Origin: Brucella gallinifaecis
GTDB lineage: Bacteria; Pseudomonadota; Alphaproteobacteria; Rhizobiales; Rhizobiaceae
Assembly: GCF_006476605.1 (NCBI RefSeq)
Contig: NZ_ML636800.1
Location: 310,001 to 374,000 of the forward strand
Direction of reading: 5' to 3'
DNA length: 64,000 nucleotides
The position numbers were made by a program, and so were the translations under genes. Shown here piece by piece: positions 47,506-56,708 of this stretch; position 1 is the stretch's first letter, and each line of letters starts with the position of its first letter. The notes beneath the pieces were generated by a model, which saw nothing but the letters and a program-made list of their open reading frames with translations, did not search any database and was not told the DNA's origin.

Positions 47506-49014
47506 ATGGCCGAACCGGAAACCTATGATCTGTTTGTGATTGGTGGCGGTATCAATGGTGCGGGTGTTGCCCGCGATGCAGCAGGGCGCGGCCTTAAAGT
47601 TGTGCTGGCAGAAAAAGACGATCTCGCGGAAGGCACATCCTCACGCTCCGGCAAGCTTGTGCATGGCGGTCTTCGCTATCTCGAATATTATGAGTTCCGT
47701 CTGGTGCGCGAAGCTTTGATAGAGCGCGAAGTTCTGTTGAATGCAGCGCCGCACATCATCTGGCCAATGCGCTTTGTTCTACCGCACAGCCCGCAGGATC
47801 GCCCGGCATGGCTCGTGCGTCTTGGCCTGTTTCTCTATGATCATCTCGGTGGCCGCAAGAAACTGCCCGGCACCCGTACGCTTGATTTAAAACGCGACCC
47901 GGAAGGCACCCCAATCCTTGATCAATATACCAAGGGTTTTGAATATTCCGATTGCTGGGTCGATGATGCACGTCTCGTTGTTCTCAATGCTCTGGGTGCC
48001 GCTGAAAAGGGTGCAACAGTTCTGACCCGCACGCCGGTTATTTCTGCACGGCGTGAAAATAGCGGCTGGATCGTTGAAACCAAAAACCGCGATACGGGAG
48101 AAGTGCGCAGCTTCCGTGTGCGCTGCATCGTCAATTGTGCTGGCCCATGGGTGACAAATGTTATCACCAATGTTGCCGGCTCCAATTCTTCGCGCAATGT
48201 GCGCCTCGTCAAGGGCAGCCACATTATCGTGCCTAAATTCTGGTCCGGTGCGAATGCCTATCTGGTTCAGAACCATGACAAGCGCGTGATCTTCATCAAC
48301 CCCTATGAAGGGGACAAGGCACTCATCGGAACCACTGATATTGCCTATGAAGGTCGTGCGGAAGATGTCAGTGCGGATGAGAAAGAAATCGATTATCTGC
48401 TCAGCGCAGTAAACCGCTATTTCAAGGAAAAGCTGCGCCGCGAAGATGTGCTGCACAGCTTCTCCGGCGTGCGCCCCTTGTTTGATGATGGCAAAGGCAA
48501 TCCATCTGCTGTCACCCGTGACTATGTTTTTGATCTTGATGAAACCAATGATGCGCCGCTGCTCAATGTCTTTGGTGGCAAGATCACCACATTCCGCGAG
48601 CTGGCCGAGCGTGGCATGCATCGCCTCAAACATATTTTCCCGAAAATGGGTGGTGACTGGACACATGATGCACCGCTTCCGGGCGGCGAAATACCGAACG
48701 CGGATTTTGAGACTTTCGTCAACAGCCTGCGTGACAGCTATCCCTGGATGCCACGCAAGCTCGTCCATCATTATGGACGTCTTTACGGTGCACGCACAAA
48801 AGACGTGGTCACAGGCGCATTAGATCTGAGCGCTCTCGGCCAGCATTTCGGTGGTAATCTCTATGAAGCAGAAGTTCGTTATCTCGTTGCAAAAGAATGG
48901 GCAAAGACGGCAAATGATATTCTCTATCGCCGTACCAAGCACTATCTGCACCTGAGCGAAGCCGAACGTGCTGCATTCGTTGCATGGTTTGATAACGCTA
49001 AACTTGCTGCCTGA
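47506..49014 (+). CDS. eryB: L-erythritol 4-phosphate dehydrogenase EryB
   Basis: FAD-dependent dehydrogenase of the GlpD family converting L-erythritol 4-phosphate to L-3-tetrulose 4-phosphate. The FAD fold is DLFVIGGGINGAGVARDAAGRG at about residues 9-30, with SRSGKLVHGGLRYLEYYEFRLV, VKGSHIIVPKFW, and GVRPLFDDGKGNPSAV as other family blocks. The ATG at 47506 (502 residues) has AAGGAG upstream; the frame extends to a TTG at 47473 that is not needed. It lies 63 bp after eryA and 7 bp before eryC. Confidence 0.93.
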   Translation: MAEPETYDLFVIGGGINGAGVARDAAGRGLKVVLAEKDDLAEGTSSRSGKLVHGGLRYLEYYEFRLVREALIEREVLLNAAPHIIWPMRFVLPHSPQDRPAWLVRLGLFLYDHLGGRKKLPGTRTLDLKRDPEGTPILDQYTKGFEYSDCWVDDARLVVLNALGAAEKGATVLTRTPVISARRENSGWIVETKNRDTGEVRSFRVRCIVNCAGPWVTNVITNVAGSNSSRNVRLVKGSHIIVPKFWSGANAYLVQNHDKRVIFINPYEGDKALIGTTDIAYEGRAEDVSADEKEIDYLLSAVNRYFKEKLRREDVLHSFSGVRPLFDDGKGNPSAVTRDYVFDLDETNDAPLLNVFGGKITTFRELAERGMHRLKHIFPKMGGDWTHDAPLPGGEIPNADFETFVNSLRDSYPWMPRKLVHHYGRLYGARTKDVVTGALDLSALGQHFGGNLYEAEVRYLVAKEWAKTANDILYRRTKHYLHLSEAERAAFVAWFDNAKLAA

Positions 49015-49021
49015 GGACAAG

Positions 49022-49954
49022 ATGGCTCTTACGCTTTCACTCAATACCAATCCACTTGTAAACCGTTTTGCCGAGCCGGGCGATCTGATCGAAACAGTTG
49101 CACGTGACCTGCGTTTGCGCGATTTGCAGCTTACACATGAATTCATAAACCCAAGCTGGCAGGCTTCAACCATTCGCCGCCTCACCCGTGATATGGGCAA
49201 GGCATTGGAGCGCACCGGTGTCCGCATCACATCCGGCATGACCGGGCCTTATGGCCGCCTCAACCACTTCGGTCATCCAGATGCGCAAGTGCGCCGTTAT
49301 TATATCGACTGGTTCAAGACTTTCGCCGACATTATCGGTGATCTTGGCGGCAAGTCAGTCGGTACGCAATTTGCGATTTTCACCTATAAGGATTTTGATA
49401 ATCCCGAACGCCGCGAAGAGCTGATCAAAATCGCGATCGATTGCTGGGCGGAAGTTGCCGAACATGCGGCTGGTGCCGGCCTTGAATATATATTCTGGGA
49501 GCCGATGAGCATTGGACGTGAATTTGGTGAAACAATTGCTGAAAGCATCAAGCTTCAGGATCGGCTGACTGCAACCGATATGGCAATTCCGATGTGGATG
49601 ATGGCCGATATAGATCATGGTGATGTCACATCATCAAACCCGGATGATTTTGATCCATATGCATGGGCACGCGCAGTACCCAAAGTTTCGCCGATCATTC
49701 ATATCAAGCAGAGCCTGATGGATAAGGGCGGCCATCGCCCTTTCACAGCAGAATTCAATACCAAGGGCCGCATTCAGCCAGAACCACTGCTTAAAGCCTT
49801 GAGCGAAGGCGGTGCTGTGAACAATGAAATCTGCCTTGAACTGTCGTTCAAGGAACGTGAGCCAAATGACCGTGAAGTTATTCCGCAAATTGCCGAAAGT
49901 GTAGCCTTCTGGGCACCGCACATTGACACGGGCGTAGGTGATTTGAAAATATAA
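49022..49954 (+). CDS. eryC: Tetrulose 4-phosphate racemase EryC
   Basis: A 310-residue TIM-barrel protein of the xylose isomerase-like superfamily. In Brucella the orthologue racemises L-3-tetrulose 4-phosphate to D-3-tetrulose 4-phosphate; older annotations wrongly call it a dehydrogenase. Metal-binding-type residues are seen in YIFWEPMSIGREFG, MWMMADIDHGDVTSSNPDDFDPY and IIHIKQSLMDKGGHRPFTAEFN. The ATG at 49022 follows the eryB stop by 7 bp with TGAGGA upstream and replaces an in-frame upstream start inside eryB. Confidence 0.92.
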   Translation: MALTLSLNTNPLVNRFAEPGDLIETVARDLRLRDLQLTHEFINPSWQASTIRRLTRDMGKALERTGVRITSGMTGPYGRLNHFGHPDAQVRRYYIDWFKTFADIIGDLGGKSVGTQFAIFTYKDFDNPERREELIKIAIDCWAEVAEHAAGAGLEYIFWEPMSIGREFGETIAESIKLQDRLTATDMAIPMWMMADIDHGDVTSSNPDDFDPYAWARAVPKVSPIIHIKQSLMDKGGHRPFTAEFNTKGRIQPEPLLKALSEGGAVNNEICLELSFKEREPNDREVIPQIAESVAFWAPHIDTGVGDLKI

Positions 49955-49996
49955 GCACAAGAAAACAATAAAGAATCGGGGGCGTTAAGCGAAAAA

Positions 49997-50938
49997 ATGG
50001 CAGATGCAGACGATTCTTTGGCACTTCGTGCGGCCTGGCTCCATTTTATCGGTGGTATGACCCAGTCAGCCGTTGCAAAACGGCTCGGGCTTCCTTCTGT
50101 GAAAGCACACCGGCTGATCGCCAAAGCTGTTGCCGATGGAGCGGTCAAAGTCACCATAGACAGCGATATTACCGAGTGTATCGATCTCGAAAACCGGCTT
50201 GCTGAACTATATAATATTGAATATTGCGAAGTCGTTCCTGATCTGGGTGAAAGTGAAGACGCCCTTCCCCTGCTCTCACTTGGAAATGCTGGTGCAGAAT
50301 TTTTGCGTCGCGAAATCGAGCATGGTGATCATGAAGTCATCGGCCTTGGTCATGGCCGCACTCTTTCAGCCGCCGTCAATCATATGCCCCGTGTAAGCGC
50401 CAAAGACATACAGTTTGTCTCACTGCTTGGTGGCTTGACGCGTAATTTTGCGGCCAACCCACATGACGTAATGCACCGGATTGCTGAAAAGACCGGCAGG
50501 CCTGCTTATGTGATGCCTGTGCCTTTCTTTGCCAATACATCCGAAGATCGCGAAGTCCTGCTGGCACAAAAAGGCGTGACTACGGTTTTTGAAATGGGAT
50601 GTCGTGCAGAACTTAAAATTGTTGGCATTGGAACAGTCGATTCCCATGCACAGCTTGTAACATCGGGCGTGATTGATCTCACGGAAGTCGAAGAACTCAG
50701 CACCCGTGGCGCTGTGGGAGAAATGCTCGGCCATTTCTTCGATAAAAATGGTATCCGGCTTGAAACGGGCCTGACTGCACGCACAATTGCCGCATCAGTT
50801 GAAAATGCCGATATGAGCCGCATTATTGGTCTGGCAGGCGGGCTTTCCAAGGCTGAAGCCATTCGTGCCGTACTTAAAAGTGGGCGTCTTTATGGGCTTA
50901 TCACCGATGAGCGAACCGCAATGGCCCTTTTAGACTAA
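49997..50938 (+). CDS. eryD: Erythritol operon regulator EryD (SorC family)
   Basis: A 313-residue repressor of the SorC/DeoR-like sugar-binding family. The N-terminal helix-turn-helix is at about residues 10-45 (LRAAWLHFIGGMTQSAVAKRLGLPSVKAHRLIAKA). The C-terminal effector domain has GLGHGRTLSAAVNHMP, FVSLLGGLTRN and IIGLAGGLSKAEAIRAVLKSG, where a phosphorylated sugar or polyol is bound in relatives. In Brucella, EryD represses the ery operon and is relieved by erythritol. It is last in eryABCD, 42 bp after eryC, so the operon autoregulates. Confidence 0.92.
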   Translation: MADADDSLALRAAWLHFIGGMTQSAVAKRLGLPSVKAHRLIAKAVADGAVKVTIDSDITECIDLENRLAELYNIEYCEVVPDLGESEDALPLLSLGNAGAEFLRREIEHGDHEVIGLGHGRTLSAAVNHMPRVSAKDIQFVSLLGGLTRNFAANPHDVMHRIAEKTGRPAYVMPVPFFANTSEDREVLLAQKGVTTVFEMGCRAELKIVGIGTVDSHAQLVTSGVIDLTEVEELSTRGAVGEMLGHFFDKNGIRLETGLTARTIAASVENADMSRIIGLAGGLSKAEAIRAVLKSGRLYGLITDERTAMALLD

Positions 50939-50959
50939 ATCGAAACAACTCAACAAAAT

Positions 50960-51004
50960 ATCACAAAATCACATTTTATATGGATTGTTATGTGATTTTG
51001 TGAT
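50960..51004. promoter_or_regulatory. 14-bp inverted repeat of tandem TGTGA half-sites upstream of eryR
   Basis: ATCACAAAATCACA at 50960-50973 is repeated in perfect inverse complement at 50991-51004 around a 17-nt AT-rich spacer. Each arm holds two TGTGA half-sites in tandem (TGTGATTTTGTGA). It lies between the eryD stop and the DeoR-family gene at 51049. Its AT richness and tandem half-sites suit an autoregulatory DeoR operator better than a terminator, though both are possible. Confidence 0.55.
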
Positions 51005-51048
51005 TTATATATGCGCCATAAGCAACTGGCTTTTGGATCGGAATTTTC

Positions 51049-51810
51049 GTGAAACGCGACGAAAGAAGACAAGCGATCATCAATCTGCTGATTGAAAATC
51101 ATGCCGTCGATCTTGATGATCTTTCGGAACGTTTTGCAGTTTCCAAAATGACCATTCATCGTGATCTGGATTCGCTTGAGGAATCCGGCGTCCTGCGCAA
51201 AGTCCGCGGCGGCGCAACGATGGATGCCGGCTCCCAGTTTGAAAGTGATTTCCGTTTTCGTGTACAGCAGGACAATGAAGCCAAAATTGAAATGGGCCGC
51301 GCTGCTCTTGATCTGATTGAACCAGGTATGACAGTCATGATCAATGATGGCTCCACCGCTGCGGTTCTGGGGAGCATGCTGATCGAAAAACGCCCCCTGA
51401 CAGTGATCACGAATAATGCGGTCATTATCGAAAATCTCAAAGGCGAAGGCGGCATCAATCTGATCGCTCTTGGCGGCGTATTTTCTGCAAAATTCAACGC
51501 ATTCTTTGGCCTGCTGACGGAGGAAGCTCTTTCAAAGCTCAGCGCAGACATCGCTTTTATTTCCGCGCCTGCAATCAATGGACGCCTCGTCTATCATATG
51601 GATGAAAACGTTGTGCGTACCAAGCGTGCCATGACCGCATCGGCAACCCGTACATGCCTTTTGGTCAACCATCAGCGTTTTCGCCGCACAGCCCTGCATG
51701 TCATGGCTGACCTTGGCGATTTTGATGCAATCATTACGGATAAATCGCCGGGCGATACTTTGCTGGCCGAGCTTGAGCCGGCAGGCATTAAACTGACAAT
51801 CGCAGAATAA
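51049..51810 (+). CDS. eryR: DeoR-family regulator of the eryR-eryH-eryI unit
   Basis: A 253-residue DeoR regulator with winged helix (about residues 1-57; ERRQAIINLLIENHAVDLDDLSERFAVSKMTIHRDLDSLEE) and DeoRC sensor domain with NDGSTAAVLGSM, VITNNAVIIENL and GGVFSAKFNAFFG. It starts with GTG, preceded by GGA at a usual distance. It is followed after 26 bp by eryH and 11 bp later by eryI, the same order as eryR-tpiB-rpiB in rhizobia. It likely controls that unit and perhaps itself through the repeat at 50960-51004. Confidence 0.85.
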   Translation: MKRDERRQAIINLLIENHAVDLDDLSERFAVSKMTIHRDLDSLEESGVLRKVRGGATMDAGSQFESDFRFRVQQDNEAKIEMGRAALDLIEPGMTVMINDGSTAAVLGSMLIEKRPLTVITNNAVIIENLKGEGGINLIALGGVFSAKFNAFFGLLTEEALSKLSADIAFISAPAINGRLVYHMDENVVRTKRAMTASATRTCLLVNHQRFRRTALHVMADLGDFDAIITDKSPGDTLLAELEPAGIKLTIAE

Positions 51811-51836
51811 AACATCAGAAGAAAGAGCATTCAAGC

Positions 51837-52619
51837 ATGACACAATTCGGAGCCAGGTTCTGGGTCGGAACAAGCTGGAAAATGAACAAAACACTGGCGG
51901 AAGCCCGCGCTTTTGCGAGCGCATTGAAGGACGCCGATCATAACCGTTCAGAAGACATTCAGCGCTTTGTAATCCCACCATTTACCTCAGTTCGTGAAGT
52001 GAAGGACATCCTGTCGGATACATCCGTCAAAGTGGGTGCGCAAAACATGCACTGGGCTGATCAGGGGGCATGGACCGGCGAAATTTCTCCGCTGATGCTT
52101 AAAGATTGCAATCTCGACATTGTTGAACTCGGACACTCCGAACGCCGCGCTCATTTTGGCGAAACCAACGAAACCGTTGGCCTCAAGGTTGAAGCAGCCG
52201 TTCGTCATGGTTTGATTCCGCTCATCTGCATTGGTGAAACGCTGGAAGACCGCGAAAGCGGACGCGCCGCGCAAGTATTGGCAGAAGAAGTGCGTGGCGC
52301 ACTCTCAAAGCTTTCGGATGAACAGAAAAAGGCCGAAATCCTGTTCGCCTATGAACCAGTATGGGCAATTGGTGAAAATGGCATTCCGGCCTCGGCTGAT
52401 TATGCCGACGCACGTCAGGCCGAAATCATCGCTGTTGCGACAAGCATTCTTGGCCGCCGCATAGCTTGTCTCTATGGCGGTTCAGTCAATCCCGGCAATT
52501 GCGAAGAACTCATCGCCTGCCCGAATATTGATGGTCTGTTCATTGGTCGTTCGGCATGGAACGTAGAGGGTTATCTCGACATTTTGAACAAATGCGCCAA
52601 GAAAATCAAAGCTAATTAA
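51837..52619 (+). CDS. eryH: D-3-tetrulose 4-phosphate isomerase EryH (TpiA2)
   Basis: A 260-residue triosephosphate isomerase-like TIM barrel. In Brucella the orthologue (TpiA2, renamed EryH) converts D-3-tetrulose 4-phosphate to D-erythrulose 4-phosphate. The TPI catalytic residues are all present: lysine in GTSWKMNKT near 15, histidine in [13 protein letters not shown] near 101 and glutamate in [13 protein letters not shown] near 174, followed by [11 protein letters not shown] and the phosphate-binding [10 protein letters not shown] housekeeping TPI is expected elsewhere in the genome. It lies between eryR and eryI. Confidence 0.92.
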   Translation: MTQFGARFWVGTSWKMNKTLAEARAFASALKDADHNRSEDIQRFVIPPFTSVREVKDILSDTSVKVGAQNMHWADQGAWTGEISPLMLKDCNLDIVELGHSERRAHFGETNETVGLKVEAAVRHGLIPLICIGETLEDRESGRAAQVLAEEVRGALSKLSDEQKKAEILFAYEPVWAIGENGIPASADYADARQAEIIAVATSILGRRIACLYGGSVNPGNCEELIACPNIDGLFIGRSAWNVEGYLDILNKCAKKIKAN

Positions 52620-52630
52620 GGAGTAATATC

Positions 52631-53086
52631 ATGAAAGTAGCAGTAGCAGGCGACAGTGCCGGTGAAGGTCTTGCCAAGATTCTTGCAGATCATCTGAAGG
52701 ATCGTTTTGAAGTGTCCGAAATTTCCCGCACGGACGCAGGTGCTGATGCATTTTACGCAAATCTCTCGGACCGCGTTGCATCTGCCGTTCTCGATGGCAC
52801 CTATGACCGTGCAATTCTGGTTTGCGGCACCGGCATCGGTGTTTGCATTGCAGCCAATAAGGTTCCGGGTATCCGCGCCGCACTCACCCACGACACCTAT
52901 TCGGCTGAACGTGCAGCGCTTTCCAACAATGCGCAAATCATCACCATGGGCGCACGCGTTATCGGCTCGGAAGTTGCAAAGACCATTGCTGATGCATTCC
53001 TTGCACAGACCTTTGACGAAAAGGGGCGCTCGGCTGGCAATGTTGACGCAATTAACGAAGTCGACGCCAAGTATAATAAATGCTGA
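52631..53086 (+). CDS. eryI: D-erythrulose/D-erythrose 4-phosphate isomerase EryI (RpiB family)
   Basis: A 151-residue RpiB-type isomerase. In Brucella the orthologue interconverts D-erythrulose 4-phosphate and D-erythrose 4-phosphate, ending the erythritol route in the pentose phosphate pathway. The catalytic cysteine is in [17 protein letters not shown] near residue 65, with the [26 protein letters not shown] block behind it. It is unusual for RpiB in acting mainly on four-carbon substrates. A strong terminator follows at 53110. Confidence 0.92.
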   Translation: MKVAVAGDSAGEGLAKILADHLKDRFEVSEISRTDAGADAFYANLSDRVASAVLDGTYDRAILVCGTGIGVCIAANKVPGIRAALTHDTYSAERAALSNNAQIITMGARVIGSEVAKTIADAFLAQTFDEKGRSAGNVDAINEVDAKYNKC

Positions 53087-53109
53087 TAATTTTATAAGCT
53101 ATGATACTG

Positions 53110-53139
53110 AAAAGCGGCGGGTTTTCCCGCCGCTTTTTT
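53110..53139. terminator. Bidirectional intrinsic terminator between eryI and fba
   Basis: AAAAGCGGCGGG and its exact complement CCCGCCGCTTTT around a 4-nt T loop, followed by TTTA; 12-bp stem. It serves eryI on the plus strand and fba (stop 53160) on the minus strand. Confidence 0.92.
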
Positions 53140-53159
53140 ATATTTGTTAAGAGGAACTC

Positions 53160-54224
53160 TTAACTGAACTTCGGGTCCAGCGAACCATCGCGGTAACGCT
53201 TTGCCATGTCTGACAACGGGATCGGACGGATAGACTGAGCATGGCCAGCAGTACCAAACTGCTCGAAACGCTCTTTGCAAAGCTTGGTCATCGCAGCCAT
53301 TGCAGGTTTCAAATATTTGCGCGGATCAAACTCGCTTGGATCTTCCTGCAACACGCGGCGGATCTGGCCGGTCAGCGCCATACGGTTATCGGTATCAATG
53401 TTGATCTTGCGCACGCCATGCTTGATACCGCGCTGAATTTCCTCAACAGGCACACCCCATGTAGGCTTCATCTTGCCGCCATACTTGTTGATGATTTCCT
53501 GAAGCTCTTCCGGCACCGATGAAGAACCATGCATGACAAGATGCGTATTTGGCAGCTTGCGATGGATTTCTTCGATCACGTTCATGGCAAGCACCGAACC
53601 ATCAGGCTTACGGCTGAATTTATAGGCGCCATGGGATGTGCCCATGGCAATTGCCAAAGCATCTACCTTGGTTTCACGAACGAATTTTACGGCCTCATCA
53701 GGATCAGTCAGAAGCTGATCATGTGAGAGCTGACCTTCTGCGCCATGGCCGTCTTCTGCTTCGCCCATACCGGTTTCAAGCGAGCCGAGAACACCCAGTT
53801 CACCTTCAACGGAAATACCCCCAAGATGGGACATTTCGCTGACCTGTCGCGTAACGGAGACGTTATAATCCCAGTCAGCAGGCGTTTTACCATCAGCCTT
53901 GAGCGAACCGTCCATCATCACGGAGGTAAAGCCAGCCTGAATTGCAGTCATGCAGGTGGCAGCTTCATTGCCATGATCAAGATGCACGCAGACCGGAATA
54001 TGCGGGTAGATTTCTGTCACGGCATCCATCATGTGGCGCAACATAATATCATTGGCATAGGAACGTGCACCACGCGATGCCTGCAGGATTACCGGCGCAT
54101 CGGCAGCATCTGCCGCTTCCATAATGGCGAGCGCCTGTTCCATATTATTGATGTTGAAAGCCGGAACACCATAGCTGTGTTCAGCAGCGTGATCGAGCAA
54201 TTGACGCAGCGTGATACGTGCCAT
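53160..54224 (-). CDS. fba: Fructose-bisphosphate aldolase, class II
   Basis: A 354-residue zinc-dependent aldolase of the class II Calvin-cycle (CbbA) subtype that condenses glyceraldehyde 3-phosphate and dihydroxyacetone phosphate. Zinc ligands lie in [31 protein letters not shown] and [14 protein letters not shown]. The ATG at 54224 has AGGAGGAAA upstream; the frame extends to 54251. It is in the same direction as fbp upstream, with a palindromic repeat between them. It provides gluconeogenic flux from triose phosphates. Confidence 0.94.
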   Translation of the reverse strand: MARITLRQLLDHAAEHSYGVPAFNINNMEQALAIMEAADAADAPVILQASRGARSYANDIMLRHMMDAVTEIYPHIPVCVHLDHGNEAATCMTAIQAGFTSVMMDGSLKADGKTPADWDYNVSVTRQVSEMSHLGGISVEGELGVLGSLETGMGEAEDGHGAEGQLSHDQLLTDPDEAVKFVRETKVDALAIAMGTSHGAYKFSRKPDGSVLAMNVIEEIHRKLPNTHLVMHGSSSVPEELQEIINKYGGKMKPTWGVPVEEIQRGIKHGVRKINIDTDNRMALTGQIRRVLQEDPSEFDPRKYLKPAMAAMTKLCKERFEQFGTAGHAQSIRPIPLSDMAKRYRDGSLDPKFS

Positions 54225-54243
54225 CTGAGTTTCCTCCTGATTA

Positions 54244-54322
54244 GTGCGCATCCCGAAAAATGCGAAGCGGTTTTCGGAACAAGATGCGTGTAAAAATGAT
54301 CAGCAAGAGCATTAAATGCTCT
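54244..54322. repeat. Intergenic palindromes between fbp and fba
   Basis: A nested palindrome (CGCATC-cCCGAAAA at 54247-54259 against TTTTCGG-...-GATGCG to 54288) matches the CCGAAAA/GGTTTTCGG repeats common between genes in Brucellaceae. It is followed by AGAGCATT-A-AATGCTCT at 54306-54322, which overlaps the fbp stop codon. Its orientation allows a stem in the fbp-fba transcript. Confidence 0.6.
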
Positions 54323-55352
54323 GGCTTTGCGAACGCGCGTAATATTCGCCGAGCACATCGACTTCTTCAGCAACGCCAAACACCAGCGCACTGCGCTCGT
54401 GATAGGTTTGTGGAATGACATCGAGGATCGGTGTGGAACCGTTAGTCGCCTTGCCACCCGCCTGCTGGCTAAGAAATGCAATCGGATTGGCTTCATAAAC
54501 AAGGCGCAACCGACCTTTTTCATAGCCCGGACGTTTATCGTCCACGTAGAAGAAAATCCCGCCACGTTGCATGATACGGTGCATGTCGCCAACAGCGGCA
54601 CCCAGCCAGCGCATGTTAAAATTGCGCCCGCGCGGACCGTCTTTGCCCTTGTAGCAATCGTCAATATAAGCCTTCATACCAGCCGAAAGGTGATGATAAA
54701 CGGAAGCGTTATAAGCAAGATCGGACGTGCGCTCAGGGAGCGTTACATTCTGGCGCGTGATCTGGAAAATGCCACTGGCTGGATCAAGTGTTGCGAACAA
54801 TACCCCCTCCCCAACCGAAAAGGCGAGGTCGATAGAATTGCCAAACGACACGTAACCTGCGGCCAGTTGACGGTTTCCGGGTTGCAGAAAAGGCTCTGCC
54901 GTATCCGCCGGAAAAATCGAAAAAATTGTGCCAAGCGGTGCACCAAGACCAACATTGCCCGAACCATCCAGTGGATCAATTGCAACTGCAACCAGACCAT
55001 CAGCCTTACCCGGAACCGGGAGGTCAGCTTCTTCAGATAATACCGAGGCAGCACCCGCAGCAATTAACAATTCGACAAAGAGATTATGTGCACCGACATC
55101 GATGCTCTTTTGTTGATCCTGATCGCTGTTGACACCAACAAGCTTACCCGGATCACCGGGGAGCGAGCCGCGTGCAATACGCCCGGCAAGACGCCCTGAC
55201 CCTGCAAGGATAGCTTTAATAGCGTTGCTCGTTGCTAGACGCAGATTGTCTGCACCTGCCCAGCGGTCAAGATATTCACTGACAGGCTGCGCCGCCACAT
55301 GCTCATTATCACCAGCCAAAACCAGTGGTGCAAAATTGCCTGCTAACGTCAT
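54312..55352 (-). CDS. fbp: Fructose-1,6-bisphosphatase, class I
   Basis: A 346-residue phosphatase that makes fructose 6-phosphate in gluconeogenesis. It is class I, not GlpX: metal-binding residues are in SVLSEEADLP near 107 and VAIDPLDGSGNVGLG near 126-135, and the substrate-binding segment reads DDKRPGYEKGRLRLVYEANPIAFL. The glycine where many members have serine (DGSGN for DGSSN) is a tolerated variation. It lies upstream of fba in the same direction and near the ery locus, although erythritol catabolism by EryC-EryH-EryI does not need it. Confidence 0.93.
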   Translation of the reverse strand: MTLAGNFAPLVLAGDNEHVAAQPVSEYLDRWAGADNLRLATSNAIKAILAGSGRLAGRIARGSLPGDPGKLVGVNSDQDQQKSIDVGAHNLFVELLIAAGAASVLSEEADLPVPGKADGLVAVAIDPLDGSGNVGLGAPLGTIFSIFPADTAEPFLQPGNRQLAAGYVSFGNSIDLAFSVGEGVLFATLDPASGIFQITRQNVTLPERTSDLAYNASVYHHLSAGMKAYIDDCYKGKDGPRGRNFNMRWLGAAVGDMHRIMQRGGIFFYVDDKRPGYEKGRLRLVYEANPIAFLSQQAGGKATNGSTPILDVIPQTYHERSALVFGVAEEVDVLGEYYARSQSQSI

Positions 55353-55700
55353 TTACCCAACTCCCGAAGAAGTGGCGCATCAGGCGTGCATTCTGCACAT
55401 TGCAGTATGGTCAAAACAGGGGGAAAGAAACTCATTTACCGGCAATCTCCATGCAGATGTCTTTAAGACACACCCTCATCAGGCGCTGAGACATGGGGTG
55501 CGTAACACCGTTTTGAGATCATCACAATAATCGCCATAACATTATAACGATTTAAATGTGATATTATGTTTTAAAAAGATGTTAATTACCGATATGCCAC
55601 GTCATTTTTGGTGCAACCGCTCCATAGAAAGCAAAAAGCTTTGCGGTCGCCATCAAAGCTGATAATTCCCTTTCAGGGATTATCTTCATCGGTATTGGCA
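55353..55700. other. Intergenic region between fbp and wbkF homologue
   Basis: About 350 bp between divergent genes; promoters for both are expected. The region 55530-55600 is very AT-rich. The frame of the wbkF homologue is open leftwards to a TTG at 55608, but the extension looks non-coding. I see no RNA gene or strong palindrome. Confidence 0.5.
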
Positions 55701-56708
55701 ATGTTTTTTCTGCTGGTTACATTTATCGCAAGCGCCATTCTAAGTGGTGTCGGCCTTTATATTTTGTCTGCGGTCCTACCTGGCTCGTTTATGGCAGCGG
55801 GTTTTAACGCGCGTTCAAACCATATAGTGGCAGCCCGGCAGATAGGAGGGTTGGCTTTCATTCCCGCAGCACTCATTACCCTTGTCATGTTCGGAACAGA
55901 TCTGGGCATTCCGATAGAGCTCGTCATCTGCCTTACCTTGGCTTCTTTACTATTATGGATCATAGGCGCTCTTGATGACCGTTACGAGTTGCCGATCTAT
56001 CTGCGTTTCGGATCACAACTTATTGCGAGCCTAATCGTCATCTATGGCCTTGGTCCTGAATTCCGCTTGCTGCCGGACATTCTTCCACATTGGCTCGAAG
56101 CCACGATAATCCTCGTCGTACTCCTCGCTGCTATTAACATAACCAATTTCATGGACGGTCTTGATCTTATGACCGTTGCAGGACTGGGAATCCCGTTAAT
56201 TGGCATAGTACTGCTTTCAGCACTTTCGCTTGCCGGTATGGAAAGCGGCGCAATCGCTGCTGTCCTTGCTGGAGGGTTGCTGGGATTTGCGTTCTTCAAT
56301 CGTCCGCCTGCCAGCATATTTCTAGGTGATTCCGGCAGCCTGCCCCTTGGTTTGATGGCAGGCACAGCCTTGCTTATCCTTGCCCGGGAAACCCATATTG
56401 CAGTAGCGCTCGTTTTGCCGCTCTATTATCTTCTGGATACAGGCACCACAATTATTCTGCGCCTGGCAGAAAAAGAAAATATTCTAAAAGCCCATTCGAA
56501 ACATGCATATCAAATGGCGAAACGGTCCGGCTGGAGCGTTTCTAAGATTGTTGCTCACGCCGCTCTGCTAAATATCATTCTCATAGCCTGCGCCTGCGCC
56601 ATGCTGCTATTTGACCATCTCTTGTCGCAAATTGTTTTTCTGGTTATTTCAGCTGTTGCTGTCCTGCTGCTGTTGCTCGATTTTCGTGGACGCTTCAGAA
56701 AGCTATGA
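55701..56708 (+). CDS. wbkF: Undecaprenyl-phosphate sugar-1-phosphate transferase (WbkF/WecA-like)
   Basis: A 335-residue polytopic membrane enzyme of the MraY/WecA superfamily that transfers an amino-sugar phosphate to undecaprenyl phosphate. About ten spans are predicted. The family's aspartates are in IIGALDDRYELP and NITNFMDGLDLMTVAG, with FLGDSGSLPLG further on. It resembles WbkF, which with WbkD primes Brucella O-polysaccharide with N-acetylquinovosamine. The ATG at 55701 is the first in the hydrophobic segment; no strong ribosome-binding site is visible. Its 3' end overlaps that of wbkD by 14 bp, the genes being convergent. Confidence 0.8.
   Translation: MFFLLVTFIASAILSGVGLYILSAVLPGSFMAAGFNARSNHIVAARQIGGLAFIPAALITLVMFGTDLGIPIELVICLTLASLLLWIIGALDDRYELPIYLRFGSQLIASLIVIYGLGPEFRLLPDILPHWLEATIILVVLLAAINITNFMDGLDLMTVAGLGIPLIGIVLLSALSLAGMESGAIAAVLAGGLLGFAFFNRPPASIFLGDSGSLPLGLMAGTALLILARETHIAVALVLPLYYLLDTGTTIILRLAEKENILKAHSKHAYQMAKRSGWSVSKIVAHAALLNIILIACACAMLLFDHLLSQIVFLVISAVAVLLLLLDFRGRFRKL

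Noticed and set aside
47887-48771. A 294-codon minus-strand frame inside eryB
   Set aside because: Antisense shadow of eryB, which has complete FAD and substrate motifs.
49022-49954. Annotating EryC as an erythrulose-phosphate dehydrogenase
   Set aside because: There is no nucleotide-binding fold; the sequence is of the xylose isomerase-like barrel type, and the Brucella enzyme is a racemase.
54312-55352. Naming the phosphatase glpX
   Set aside because: The DPLDG-S-G-N and DDKRPG...LVYEANP motifs are those of class I FBPase, not of the class II GlpX family.
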